This document shows positions 26,663 to 34,574 of a stretch of 64,000 bases of DNA, in pieces. The notes below the pieces were generated by a model, which worked only from the letters and a program-made list of their open reading frames with translations, had not been told where the DNA came from and ran no database searches. The number at the start of each line of letters is the position of its first letter. Positions within the stretch are counted from its first letter, which is position 1. The position numbers were made by a program, and so were the translations under genes. The stretch covers positions 3,844,001 to 3,908,000 of the forward strand of contig NZ_CP012150.1 in the NCBI RefSeq assembly GCF_001187505.1, given 5' to 3'. Origin of the DNA: Mycolicibacterium goodii. Its GTDB lineage: Bacteria; Actinomycetota; Actinomycetes; Mycobacteriales; Mycobacteriaceae.

Positions 26663-28212
26663 GCTGGGACTTCCTGTGTGCTCGGAGGGGTCACCGTGCC
26701 CTGCGACACGATGGGGGTGTTGGCGGGGGCGCCGGACGGGACGCCGCGCGGCCCGTCCGGGCCGAAGGCGTCGCGCGGCTCGGGGGAGAGCCACAGCAGC
26801 GCCGGGTAGAGCAGGGCGGCCAGGCCGAGGCCGACGGGGATGGACAGGTCGATACCGTCGGCGAGATTGCCGAGCGGGCCGACGAATTGGTCGGGCAGGT
26901 TCACAAAGCAGATCGACAGCGCGGCCGAGACCAGCCACGCGGTCAGGCCGCGCCAGTTCCAGCCGTGGTCGAACCAGTACCGGCCGCCGCTCTGGCGGCG
27001 GTTGAACACCTGCAGCGCATCGGAGTCGTACCAGCCGCGGCGGGTGAACCAGCCGATCATCATCACGACCATCCACGGCGCGGTGCACGTGACGATCAGC
27101 ACCGCGAACGTGGAGATGCTCTGCACCACGTTGAAGGCGAAGCGACCGATGAAGATGAACACGATCGCGATCGATCCGATGAAGATGGTGGCCTGCACGC
27201 GGGTGAACCTCGGGAACACGCTGGAGAAGTCCAGGCCGGTGCCGTACAGCGCGGTGGTGCCGGTCGACATGCCGCCGATCAGCGCGATCAGGCACACCGG
27301 CACGAAGTACCAGCCCGGCGAGACGCTCAGCAGGCCGCCCACGTAATCACCGTTTGCGATGAAATCCGGTGCGGTGGTGGCGATCACGGTCGCGGTGACC
27401 AGGCCGAACAGGAACGGCACCAGCGTCGCGATCTGGGCGAGGAACGCTGCGAGCATGGGTTTCCAGGACGGGGTGTCGCGCGGGATGTAGCGCGCCCAGT
27501 CGCCCAGGAACGCACCGAACGACACCGGGTTGGACATCACGATCAGCGCCGCGCCGACGAACGACGGCCAGAACAACGGGTCGCCGAGGTGCAGGCTGCC
27601 CGCATAGCCGGCGTCGAACACGCCGCCGAACGCGAAAACCCCTGCCAGGAACAACAAGGTCGCCGCGATGACGGCGATCTTGTTGACCAGCAACATGAAT
27701 CGGAAGCCGTAGATGCACACGACGAGCACCAGCAGCGCGAAGATGCCGTAGGCGACACCGACGGCGATGTCGGTCTGGGGCACGCCGAACGCGCGGTTGG
27801 CCCCACCCACCAGCACGTCGCCGGACGTCCACACCGAGATCGAGAAGAACGCGACCGCGGTCAACAGCGACAGGAACGACCCGACGACGCGGCCGTGCAC
27901 ACCCAGATGCGCCGACGAGGACACCGCGTTGTTGGTGCCGTTGCGTGGGCCGAACAGCGACATCGGCGCGAGGATCAGGGCGCCGAGCACCAGGCCGGCG
28001 AGGGTGGCGAACAGTGCGTCGCGGAACGACAGACCGAAGATGATCGGGAAGGTGCCCAGCACGACGGTCGCGATGGTGTTCGCGCCGCCGAACACCAGCC
28101 GGAACAGATCCAGCGGCCGGGCGGTGCGTTCGGCGTCGGGAATCGGTTCGACGCCGTGTTGTTCGACCTCGGTGACTTTGGGGGTGACCGGTGCGGGGTC
28201 GTTGGTGGCCAT
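26659..28212 (-). CDS. NCS1-family permease
   Basis: 517 residues from ATG 28212, with GGAGGA 6 nt before it. Twelve helices. NCS1 (cytosine/purine/allantoin permease) features include [40 protein letters not shown] and [20 protein letters not shown]1 proteins import nitrogenous compounds with H+ or Na+. As the first gene of the ureohydrolase operon it probably supplies the guanidino substrate or a related nitrogen compound. The C-terminal tail is Pro/Thr-rich. The opposite-strand regulator gene starts 222 nt away. Confidence 0.9.
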   Translation of the reverse strand: MATNDPAPVTPKVTEVEQHGVEPIPDAERTARPLDLFRLVFGGANTIATVVLGTFPIIFGLSFRDALFATLAGLVLGALILAPMSLFGPRNGTNNAVSSSAHLGVHGRVVGSFLSLLTAVAFFSISVWTSGDVLVGGANRAFGVPQTDIAVGVAYGIFALLVLVVCIYGFRFMLLVNKIAVIAATLLFLAGVFAFGGVFDAGYAGSLHLGDPLFWPSFVGAALIVMSNPVSFGAFLGDWARYIPRDTPSWKPMLAAFLAQIATLVPFLFGLVTATVIATTAPDFIANGDYVGGLLSVSPGWYFVPVCLIALIGGMSTGTTALYGTGLDFSSVFPRFTRVQATIFIGSIAIVFIFIGRFAFNVVQSISTFAVLIVTCTAPWMVVMMIGWFTRRGWYDSDALQVFNRRQSGGRYWFDHGWNWRGLTAWLVSAALSICFVNLPDQFVGPLGNLADGIDLSIPVGLGLAALLYPALLWLSPEPRDAFGPDGPRGVPSGAPANTPIVSQGTVTPPSTQEVPA

Positions 28213-28433
28213 GTCGGTCCTCCGAGTGGATGTGGTGCGGGTAACAGTAAATCCGCAGGTCACGCCGCGCAATCGTTTCAATCGTTACGCCGGTGTTTCG
28301 AGTATCGATACGTCAGTGTCGCGCGTCATTTACGTCAGAAATAAGGATCCTGGCGCGCTGTGGTGACCGATCTGCCGGTAGTACAGTTGCGAAAAATCTT
28401 TGGCCGATTTTCGGTGAACGAGGTGTGAACCCC
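28213..28433. promoter_or_regulatory. Divergent regulatory region of permease operon and AsnC regulator
   Basis: The 221-bp gap holds a tandem 9-bp direct repeat (AATCGTTTC 28271-28279, AATCGTTAC 28280-28288), a perfect 10-bp palindrome GTATCGATAC (28302-28311), three CGTCA elements soon after it, and an AAAATC-N7-GATTTT inverted repeat (28393-28411). Lrp/AsnC octamers bind several phased sites, so this cluster is a plausible control region for both directions. Confidence 0.5.
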
Positions 28434-29333
28434 ATGGATCGCATGGATGAGGTCGACGAGGCCATCGTCAGCCTGCTCGAGGACGACGGTCGGCTGACCC
28501 ACCGCGACATCGCCCATCGCGTCGGGTTGTCCCGCTCGGCCGCCGCCGCGCGGGTACAGCGGTTGATCGCCTCGGGTCAGGTCGTGGTGCGCGGCGTGGT
28601 CCATCCGGCGGTGCTGGGACGCGGCGCGCTCGCCCACGTCAGCGTCATGGTCGACGGACCCGCGGCGCCGATCGCGCAGGTGCTCGCGGCCCGCGACGAC
28701 GTCGCGTTCCTGTCGCTGACGAGCGGGCCGTTCGGCTTGATCGCCGAGGCCAGGGTGGGATCGGTGCGCGACCTCGACGGGGTGGTCGCCACCCTGCGGG
28801 CGCTGCCCGGCGTGGTCGGCGTCGACACCCTCACCTACGTCGAGGTGATGCGCGACGTGGTGGGACCGGTCGGAGAGGTCAGCGTCGAGGTCGACGACAC
28901 CGACCTGGCCCTGCTGCGCGCGCTGCAGCGCGACGGTCGGGCATCGTATGTGGAACTCGCTGAGGCCGTTGGGCTTTCCCCGGCCGGTGCGCGCAGGCGG
29001 GTGGTGCGGCTGATCGACGCACAGGTGGTGCGGGTCGGCGCGGTGGTGCGTCACTCCGGGCAGGACCGGCAGAGCGCGATGGGGCTCGGCATCCGGTTGA
29101 CCGGGGACGCCGCCGAGGTGCTCAAGACCCTGACCGGGATGCGTTCGGTGATCTTCGTGGCCCGCACGCTGGGCCGTTTCGATGTGCTGGCCACCGTGCG
29201 GGCGTTCTCTGCGGCCCAGCTGCTGGAGATCCTCGACACCGTCCGCGGGCTGCCCGGCGTCGGCGTCGTCGAAAGCTGGGTACACCTGGAGGTGGTCAAG
29301 GAAAGCTACGCCTCGGGGCTGCAGGCCGGATAG
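28434..29333 (+). CDS. Double-domain Lrp/AsnC-family regulator
   Basis: 299 residues, about twice the normal AsnC length, because two HTH-plus-ligand units are fused. The first HTH is at about residues 5-60 (DEAIVSLLEDDGRLTHRDIA, then GLSRSAAAARVQRL) and the second at about 155-210 (TDLALLRALQRDGRASYVEL, then GLSPAGARRRVVRL). Each is followed by a RAM-type effector domain (VVATLRALPGVVGVDTLTYV and ILDTVRGLPGVGVVESWVHL). It is divergent from the permease-ureohydrolase-ThDP-SSS operon and probably controls it in response to an amino acid or guanidino ligand. The ATG at 28434 has a CGAGG site upstream. Confidence 0.9.
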   Translation: MDRMDEVDEAIVSLLEDDGRLTHRDIAHRVGLSRSAAAARVQRLIASGQVVVRGVVHPAVLGRGALAHVSVMVDGPAAPIAQVLAARDDVAFLSLTSGPFGLIAEARVGSVRDLDGVVATLRALPGVVGVDTLTYVEVMRDVVGPVGEVSVEVDDTDLALLRALQRDGRASYVELAEAVGLSPAGARRRVVRLIDAQVVRVGAVVRHSGQDRQSAMGLGIRLTGDAAEVLKTLTGMRSVIFVARTLGRFDVLATVRAFSAAQLLEILDTVRGLPGVGVVESWVHLEVVKESYASGLQAG

Positions 29334-29361
29334 AAGCCTGGCGGTCACGCCACAGCGGAGA

Positions 29362-29367
29362 GATACT
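29362..29367 (+). promoter_or_regulatory. Candidate -10 box (GATACT) for a leaderless gene
   Basis: GATACT ends 6 nt before the GTG at 29374. Positions 2 and 6 match the A and T of the mycobacterial -10 consensus. Confidence 0.4.
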
Positions 29368-29373
29368 GCCGGT

Positions 29374-30183
29374 GTGTCCACTGAGCTGCACCTACTGGCG
29401 GCGCTATCGGCACTGTCGCCGCCAAAGCTGGCCGACATCAACGCCGATGTCCGTGAGGTGTGCGCGGGTGTCACGGGCCTGAGCCCGCTGCCCGCCGAAT
29501 CCCGCGGCGGCGCCGTCGATCCGATGGTTTCCGAGTTCGCCGAACAGTTCAGTGTCGACGTCACCGCGATCAACCCCGGGCAACGGCTGGCGTTCTCGGA
29601 TCTGTTGGCTGCGGATACTTTTGACGTCGCGACGCTGATCTTCATCGCCGATTTCGTGCCGCGCGTGCGGGCCGGGCTGGCGTCGCTGGGTGTGGACGTG
29701 CCCGTCGACGCCGAGGTCTGGGACCATGACACCGGTCCGGCCGATTTCGTGCTCGACGTGTTCGTGCCCGCCGTGGGCCGGATGCGGGCGCTGGACCCGG
29801 TGACGACGGAGATCGTGCGGCTGCGCGGTGCCCGGGTGCACAACTGCCGGCTGTGCAAATCGCTGCGGGAGGCGACGGCCCTGGAGGCGGGTGCCTGCGA
29901 GTCGCTGTACGACGAGATCGACCACTACGAGAACTCGGATCTGTCCGGCCGGCACAAGGCCGCGCTGCGGTTCGTCGACGCCATGATCTGGACACCGTCG
30001 CAGACGCCGGGCGATGAGCTGCTGCGGCACTTCACCCGGCGGGAGGCCGTCGAACTGACCCTCGACGTCATGCGCAACGCGAGCAACAAGATCGCCGTCG
30101 CGCTCGGTGTCGACGCCCCACGGGTCAGCGAGGGCACCGAGCAGTACCGGCTCGGCGCCGACGGGCAGCCGATCTACAGCTAG
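29374..30183 (+). CDS. Carboxymuconolactone decarboxylase (AhpD-like) family protein
   Basis: 269 residues from GTG 29374. The C-terminal half has the AhpD/CMD signature: C158 and C161 in RVHNCRLCKSLREATAL, with the acidic helix after it. In AhpD the CxxC reduces peroxidase partners; many paralogues have unknown roles. The N-terminal half (residues 1-130) is helical and seems to be a second, degenerate CMD-like half without cysteines. The 41-nt gap from the AsnC gene contains a -10-like GATACT, so it is probably transcribed on its own. Its 3' end overlaps the convergent lipoprotein gene by 4 nt. Confidence 0.78.
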   Translation: MSTELHLLAALSALSPPKLADINADVREVCAGVTGLSPLPAESRGGAVDPMVSEFAEQFSVDVTAINPGQRLAFSDLLAADTFDVATLIFIADFVPRVRAGLASLGVDVPVDAEVWDHDTGPADFVLDVFVPAVGRMRALDPVTTEIVRLRGARVHNCRLCKSLREATALEAGACESLYDEIDHYENSDLSGRHKAALRFVDAMIWTPSQTPGDELLRHFTRREAVELTLDVMRNASNKIAVALGVDAPRVSEGTEQYRLGADGQPIYS

Positions 30184-31433
30184 AAGTTCAGCTGCGAGTA
30201 GATCTCTTTCAGCACCACCGGCAGCAGCGCGTTCGCGGTCGTCCTGTTGTCGGGTGACAGGGTGAGGTTCGTCCAGATCACCAGGGCCACGTCGTTGTCG
30301 GGGTCGAAACCCATGAACGAGTTGAACCCCGGCATCTCGCCGCCGTGGTAGTACATGGCCGCGTCGGGCCCGAATCGCTGGAAGCTGATGCCGTACCCGT
30401 AGGACTGGCCGCCCTCAGGGTTGTCCGGATCCTCGGGCAGCAGGCTGTCGAGCCACTGCTTTTGGTGTTCGGCATCAAGCACCTTGCCGCCAACCAGAGC
30501 CCGCATCCAGGTGATCAGGTCATCGGCAGTCGAGATCGCCCCGCCGGCCGCCGTGGCGTAGGAGGAGTTCTGGTGTGTGTAGTCGATCGGCGTGAGCGTG
30601 CCTGCCCGTGCCGCGTCGGTGATCGCGGCGGGGTAGGGCTCGTCGATCATCGCGTAGAACGTCTCGCCGTACATGTACCCGTGTGAGTACGGCGCGGGGA
30701 TCTCGGTCGCGTCCGCAGGTGCGGGTAACAGCGTGTTCCGCATGCCCAGCGGTTCGAAAAGCCTTTGCTGGAACTGCTCTGCCAGGGGTCGGCCGCCCAC
30801 CTGCTCGGCCACCACGCCCAGCAGGGCGTAGTTGGTGTTGCAGTACTGGTAGGCGGTGTCCGGTTCGGCGGTCGGCGGATGCGCGAACGCGATGTCCAGA
30901 ACCTCCTGCGGGGTCCAGGATTTGGCGGGATCGGCGTCGAGTGCCGCCGCGAATTCGGAGTCGTCGGTGTAGCAGTACAGCCCGCTGCGCATGCGCAGCA
31001 GGTCGCTCAGGGTGATCGTGTCACCGTTGGGCACGCCGGGGAGGTACTTGGCGATCGGGTCGTCGAGCGAGAGCTTGCCGTCCTGGGCCAGCAGCATGAT
31101 CAGCGCGGCCGTCATGGTTTTGGTGTTCGACGCGATCCGGAAGTGCGTGTCGGGCTGTGGTGGGGTCTGCGCGCCCAGTTCGGTGGTGCCTGTGCTCGCG
31201 ACGAATCGGCCCTGCGGGGTCTGCAGCAGCACGAGGGCACCCGGTACGCCGAGGCTCTTCGCCGCGTCGGCGACCGCGCTCTGCAGATGCGCCGGGTCGA
31301 TGGTCTCGAGCGCGGGTGGTTCGGTCGTCGCGAAGGCTTCCTCGGCGGCGTCCGGTGACGTCGAGCATCCGGCGGACGCGGCCGCCACCATCGTCATCGC
31401 TGCGAGCGCGCGTACCATCCGCAAAACCTTCAT
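30180..31433 (-). CDS. Serine beta-lactamase-like/D-alanyl-D-alanine carboxypeptidase-type lipoprotein
   Basis: 417 residues. Lipoprotein signal peptide with the acylated C23 (AAASAGCSTS). The class C-type serine hydrolase motifs are complete: S102-N-T-K105 (RIASNTKTMTAAL), Y197-C-N199 (YQYCNTNY) and HGG (YYHGGEMPGF). The central block with GLYCYTDD carries an extra Cys. It sits on the outer face of the membrane and may be a DD-peptidase, esterase or weak beta-lactamase; sequence does not tell. GAAGGA precedes the ATG. The 187-bp stretch behind it (31434-31620) shows no further gene. Confidence 0.88.
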   Translation of the reverse strand: MKVLRMVRALAAMTMVAAASAGCSTSPDAAEEAFATTEPPALETIDPAHLQSAVADAAKSLGVPGALVLLQTPQGRFVASTGTTELGAQTPPQPDTHFRIASNTKTMTAALIMLLAQDGKLSLDDPIAKYLPGVPNGDTITLSDLLRMRSGLYCYTDDSEFAAALDADPAKSWTPQEVLDIAFAHPPTAEPDTAYQYCNTNYALLGVVAEQVGGRPLAEQFQQRLFEPLGMRNTLLPAPADATEIPAPYSHGYMYGETFYAMIDEPYPAAITDAARAGTLTPIDYTHQNSSYATAAGGAISTADDLITWMRALVGGKVLDAEHQKQWLDSLLPEDPDNPEGGQSYGYGISFQRFGPDAAMYYHGGEMPGFNSFMGFDPDNDVALVIWTNLTLSPDNRTTANALLPVVLKEIYSQLNF

Positions 31434-31620
31434 GACACCAGGGTCCTTCGTCAGAAGGGGAAATATCGGCGTTCAGCAAACTTCGCGCCTATAACGCCGG
31501 TCTGGGGCAACTAGTTCTGTTCAAGACCCTGCACGCCAGATCGACACCATGGTCGTGCCCTGGCGGGTCGAGGCCCAAAACCACAGCCCTGACGTCGAAC
31601 TCGACGCTAGGGATCCGTTC

Positions 31621-32646
31621 TCAACACTGCTCGAGGACAGCCAGTACGTCGTCGACCTCCTCATCGGTGGTGGCCCACGAACAGACGAACCGCACCGCCG
31701 GGCGGCGCGGGTCGAGACGGTGCACGGCGTAACGCTCGGACACGGCCGCGAACGTGGCCGGCGGGAGGTCGACGAACACCTCGTTGGCGTCGGTGGGGGA
31801 GGCCAGGGCGAACCCGCGCTTCACCATGCCGCTGCTGAGCCGGGCCGCCATGGCGTTGGCGTGCGCTGCGTTGTGCAACCACAGGTCGTCGGCCAGCATG
31901 GCCTCGAACTGCGCCGCGATGAAGCGCTGCTTGCTGCTCAGGTGGCCGATCTGTTTCTGCGCGAAGTGAATTCCGTCGAACAGCTCGGGGCGACGGACCA
32001 GGATCGCGTCACCCATCAGCAGTCCGTTCTTGGTGCCGCCGACGGTCACGATGTCGGCGTCGCCGATGGCCTCGCGCGGTGCGACGTCAAGCGCCGCGAT
32101 TGCGTTGGCGATCCGGGATCCGTCGACGTGCACGAGCAGGCCCACGTCGTGGGCGTGATCGATGAAATCCTTGATGCTCTGCGGGGTCCAGACGCGGCCG
32201 TTCTCGGTGCTCTGGGTGATGGTGACGACGGCGGGCTGCGACGCGTGCACGTCGCCGCGGCGGACGACGGCGCTGTCCAACGTGGCGGCATCGATCAGGC
32301 CGTCGTCGCTGGGCAGGACGGTGAGCTGAGAGCCGGAAAGGCGCACCGGCCCGCCGGCCTCGTCGACCAGGGAGTGCGCGATGTCGCTGCACAGGATCGA
32401 CTGCCAGGGGCGCACGGAGGCGGCCAGGGCGATGACGTTGGCGCCGGTGCCGGTCAGCGCAAACAGCACCTCGGCGTCAGGGGAGTCGAACGTGGAGCGC
32501 AGGGCATCGACCGTGCGCCGTGTGATGGGGTCGGCGCCATAGGACGGCACCGTGCCGGTGTTGGCGGCGGTGATCGCGTCGAGGACGCTCGGGTGGGCAG
32601 GAGCGGCGTTGTCGGAGGCGAAGGCGGAGGACGGCACGTCCGCCAT
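31621..32646 (-). CDS. Threonine aldolase family PLP enzyme
   Basis: 341 residues from ATG 32646. It is a fold-type I PLP enzyme: schiff-base K206 in TVGGTKNGLL, ring-binding D175 in LVHVDGSRIAN, and the substrate loop SYGADPITRRTVD. It likely cleaves L-threonine or L-allo-threonine to glycine and acetaldehyde (low-specificity threonine aldolase), in the cytoplasm. Starting at 32778 would add a 44-residue polar extension absent from the family. It ends 187 nt from the lipoprotein start on the same strand and lies opposite the tRNA gene. Confidence 0.9.
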   Translation of the reverse strand: MADVPSSAFASDNAAPAHPSVLDAITAANTGTVPSYGADPITRRTVDALRSTFDSPDAEVLFALTGTGANVIALAASVRPWQSILCSDIAHSLVDEAGGPVRLSGSQLTVLPSDDGLIDAATLDSAVVRRGDVHASQPAVVTITQSTENGRVWTPQSIKDFIDHAHDVGLLVHVDGSRIANAIAALDVAPREAIGDADIVTVGGTKNGLLMGDAILVRRPELFDGIHFAQKQIGHLSSKQRFIAAQFEAMLADDLWLHNAAHANAMAARLSSGMVKRGFALASPTDANEVFVDLPPATFAAVSERYAVHRLDPRRPAVRFVCSWATTDEEVDDVLAVLEQC

Positions 32647-32784
32647 GATTCCACCGCGAGCTGTCAGGCCGCTGAGGCATTCTTCTTCGGCGAGAGATTC
32701 GGCCACCGCAAACCCTGGCCGTTCCGACAACCCCTGGTGTCGGCCGGCCGGTGATGTGGGAACATAGTGCCGCGACACGCACCG

Positions 32785-32858
32785 GGGGCGGTAGCTCAGT
32801 CGGTTAGAGCCGCGGACTCATAATCCGCTGGTCGCGGGTTCGAGCCCCGCCCGCCCTA
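32785..32858 (+). tRNA. tRNA with CAT anticodon (elongator Met or lysidine-type Ile)
   Basis: 74-nt cloverleaf. The acceptor stem GGGGCGG pairs with CCGCCCT (G-T wobble at the first pair). The anticodon arm is GCGGA-CTCATAA-TCCGC with anticodon CAT at 32819-32821, and the T arm is GCGGG-TTCGAGC-CCCGC. The discriminator is A. Sequence alone does not separate tRNA-Met from tRNA-Ile2, whose CAT is modified by TilS. Confidence 0.93.
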
Positions 32859-32929
32859 CTTTCGGCCTTGTATGACGCCGGCTGATGCTTTACACCTGTG
32901 TCGGTTGATCCTTGTCGGGGGAGTGGGTC

Positions 32930-33349
32930 ATGGAAGTTGTTCTGTTTCTCGCTGTGGCCGGGTTTCTGGCGTGGTTGTTTCTGCGGCCGCAGCCGGAACG
33001 GGACGCGGCGGCTGCGCAATCGTGGGCATCTTTTCACGGCTATGCGACTGCTAACGGTTTGCAGATGCTCTACGTCGAGCATGTGTATCAGCGCGCGGCG
33101 AGGGGCAGCAAAGCCCACGTGTCGATCTATGGTGACCCTTCCGGTAACAAGCGGGACGCATGGTTCTGGTGGACGCAGGTTCAGAAGGGTTCGGTCGTCG
33201 CTGTTCGGCCGACAGTCGGGTGGGGTCCGCACACCCGTCGCGACGACGTGCTTTACATCGGGACGGAGGTCAGCCGTCAGAGTGGGGTCTATGGCGGCAT
33301 AGATGCCAGAACATTGACTAACGCCCGCCGTCATAACAACAGGCGATAG
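32930..33349 (+). CDS. Hypothetical single-span membrane protein
   Basis: 139 residues from ATG 32930 with a GGGGGAG ribosome site 6 nt upstream. One N-terminal membrane helix (VVLFLAVAGFLAWLFL) is followed by a soluble domain rich in aromatic and basic residues (AWFWWTQVQKGSVVAV, then VGWGPHTRRDDVLYIGTEVS). I recognise no family. It sits 71 nt behind the CAT tRNA in DNA with visibly lower GC and more varied codon use than its neighbours, which suggests acquired DNA. Its last codons overlap the frame of the HigA-like remnant. Confidence 0.65.
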   Translation: MEVVLFLAVAGFLAWLFLRPQPERDAAAAQSWASFHGYATANGLQMLYVEHVYQRAARGSKAHVSIYGDPSGNKRDAWFWWTQVQKGSVVAVRPTVGWGPHTRRDDVLYIGTEVSRQSGVYGGIDARTLTNARRHNNRR

Positions 33350-33629
33350 GCACCCAGGCGAGATCCTCGCCGAGGAGTTCCTGGAACCACTGAGTATCAC
33401 CGCCTACCGTTTGGCCAAGGCGATCAACGTTCCGCAGACCCGGTTGAGCGAAATCCTTGTGGGACGGCGGGGTATCACTGCAGATACTGGCCTGCGGCTG
33501 TCACGAGCTTTCGGTCTCAGTGACATGTTCGGGATAGACCTGCAGGCGCGGTATGACGCAGACATGGTGCGAATCGAAAAGGGTGACGAACTCGAACACA
33601 TCCACCCGCTCGCCGCTCGTTCCGGGTAG
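33333..33629 (+). pseudogene. HigA-type antitoxin remnant without a start codon
   Basis: The frame reads HPGEILAEEFLEPLS, then a HTH (AYRLAKAINVPQTRLSEILV) and GRRGITADTGLRLSRAFG, ending with LQARYDADMVRIEKGDELEH and a TAG at 33627. These are the signature segments of HigA/VapI-type HTH antitoxins at full family length. Upstream, however, the frame runs to a TGA at 33315 with no ATG, GTG or TTG before the conserved HPGE; an ATA (33333) stands where a start would be expected. The first usable codon, TTG 33411, would remove about 26 residues including the first HTH helix. No HigB toxin is adjacent. I read it as a decayed orphan antitoxin. Confidence 0.65.
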
Positions 33630-33821
33630 CTCGCGGTGCATGCGGTCGGGCGATCCCGGCACATTGCAAACGCGTCGACACTGCTTGTAGGGATAAGCTT
33701 CCCGATCGGAATCGTGCGCTGCGCGAGATGGCGTCGAGAACTGCGGCTGAACTCGCCATGAACACCGGCATAAGAATGCGTTTCATCGGCTGACGAGCAG
33801 TCGTCCTCGGTTCGGAACTTG

Positions 33822-33827
33822 TATAGT
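33822..33827 (+). promoter_or_regulatory. Candidate -10 box (TATAGT) for the phosphonatase-like operon
   Basis: TATAGT is close to the general TATAAT consensus and lies 45 nt upstream of the ATG at 33873, which has its own GGAAGGA ribosome site. The gap 33630-33821 shows nothing else I can name. Confidence 0.4.
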
Positions 33828-33872
33828 CAGGTGTGCTTGAGAGTTGATACAGGCCCCCTGGAAGGAAACCCA

Positions 33873-34574
33873 ATGAGCAGCACGGCCGGACGGCCCGAAC
33901 TCGTCGTCCTCGACATCGCGGGCACGACGATCAACGAGGGGTCTGCGGTGTACCGCGTCCTAAAAGAGACGGTCGTCGCTCATGGCGGTACACCGACCGA
34001 GGACGACATCGCCACGTGGCACGGTGCCGCCAAACACGAGGCGCTGCGTGCTCTTCTGACCCCGGCCGACGACGCGGCGCTGCAGGAGATCGTCGAGGAC
34101 TTCCGTGCCCGGTTGAAGGCCGCGTATGCCGAACATCCGCCGGTGCCGCTGCCGGGTGTGCCCAAGGCCCTGCGGGATCTGCGTGCGGCGGGGATCAAGG
34201 TCGCACTCAACACCGGATTCGACCGTGACATCGTCGACGCGTTGCTGGCCTCGTTGGGTTGGGATGGTGACACCGTGGTGGACGCCGTCGTGTGTGGCAG
34301 CGACGTGGCTGCCGGCCGTCCGGCGCCGTACATGATCTACCACGCCATGGAACGCCTCGGCGTGCAAGACATCTCACGCGTGCTCGTGGCGGGTGACACC
34401 CCTCGTGATCTGCAGGCCGGCGCGAATGCGGGCGCCGGTTTCGTCGTCGGGGTACTCTCCGGTGCGAGCGATGAGGCGGATCTGAAGGCCCACCCGCATA
34501 CCCACCTGCTGACCTCGGTCGCCGAACTGCCCGAACTGTTCGGCGTCGCGCGCGCCTCCGCGGCGGTGTCATGA
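33873..34574 (+). CDS. Phosphonatase-like HAD hydrolase (PhnX/TIGR03351 type)
   Basis: 233 residues. The HAD nucleophile D14 lies in VLDIAGTTIN, the DxAGTT form typical of phosphonoacetaldehyde hydrolase. K54 in HGAAKHEALRAL lines up with the Schiff-base lysine of PhnX (GLLKIDHVRAL), and DVAAGRPAPYMIYHAMERLG and VAGDTPRDLQAG complete the pattern. The reaction would be phosphonoacetaldehyde to acetaldehyde plus phosphate, or a related phosphonate. It overlaps the dehydrogenase gene by 4 nt. No PhnW aminotransferase or phosphonate transporter is in the window, so substrate supply is unexplained. Confidence 0.87.
   Translation: MSSTAGRPELVVLDIAGTTINEGSAVYRVLKETVVAHGGTPTEDDIATWHGAAKHEALRALLTPADDAALQEIVEDFRARLKAAYAEHPPVPLPGVPKALRDLRAAGIKVALNTGFDRDIVDALLASLGWDGDTVVDAVVCGSDVAAGRPAPYMIYHAMERLGVQDISRVLVAGDTPRDLQAGANAGAGFVVGVLSGASDEADLKAHPHTHLLTSVAELPELFGVARASAAVS

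Noticed and set aside
26887..28344. Long plus-strand frame opposite the NCS1 permease
   Set aside because: Composition is Glu/His/Arg-rich with no fold, and the opposite frame encodes a complete 12-helix permease.
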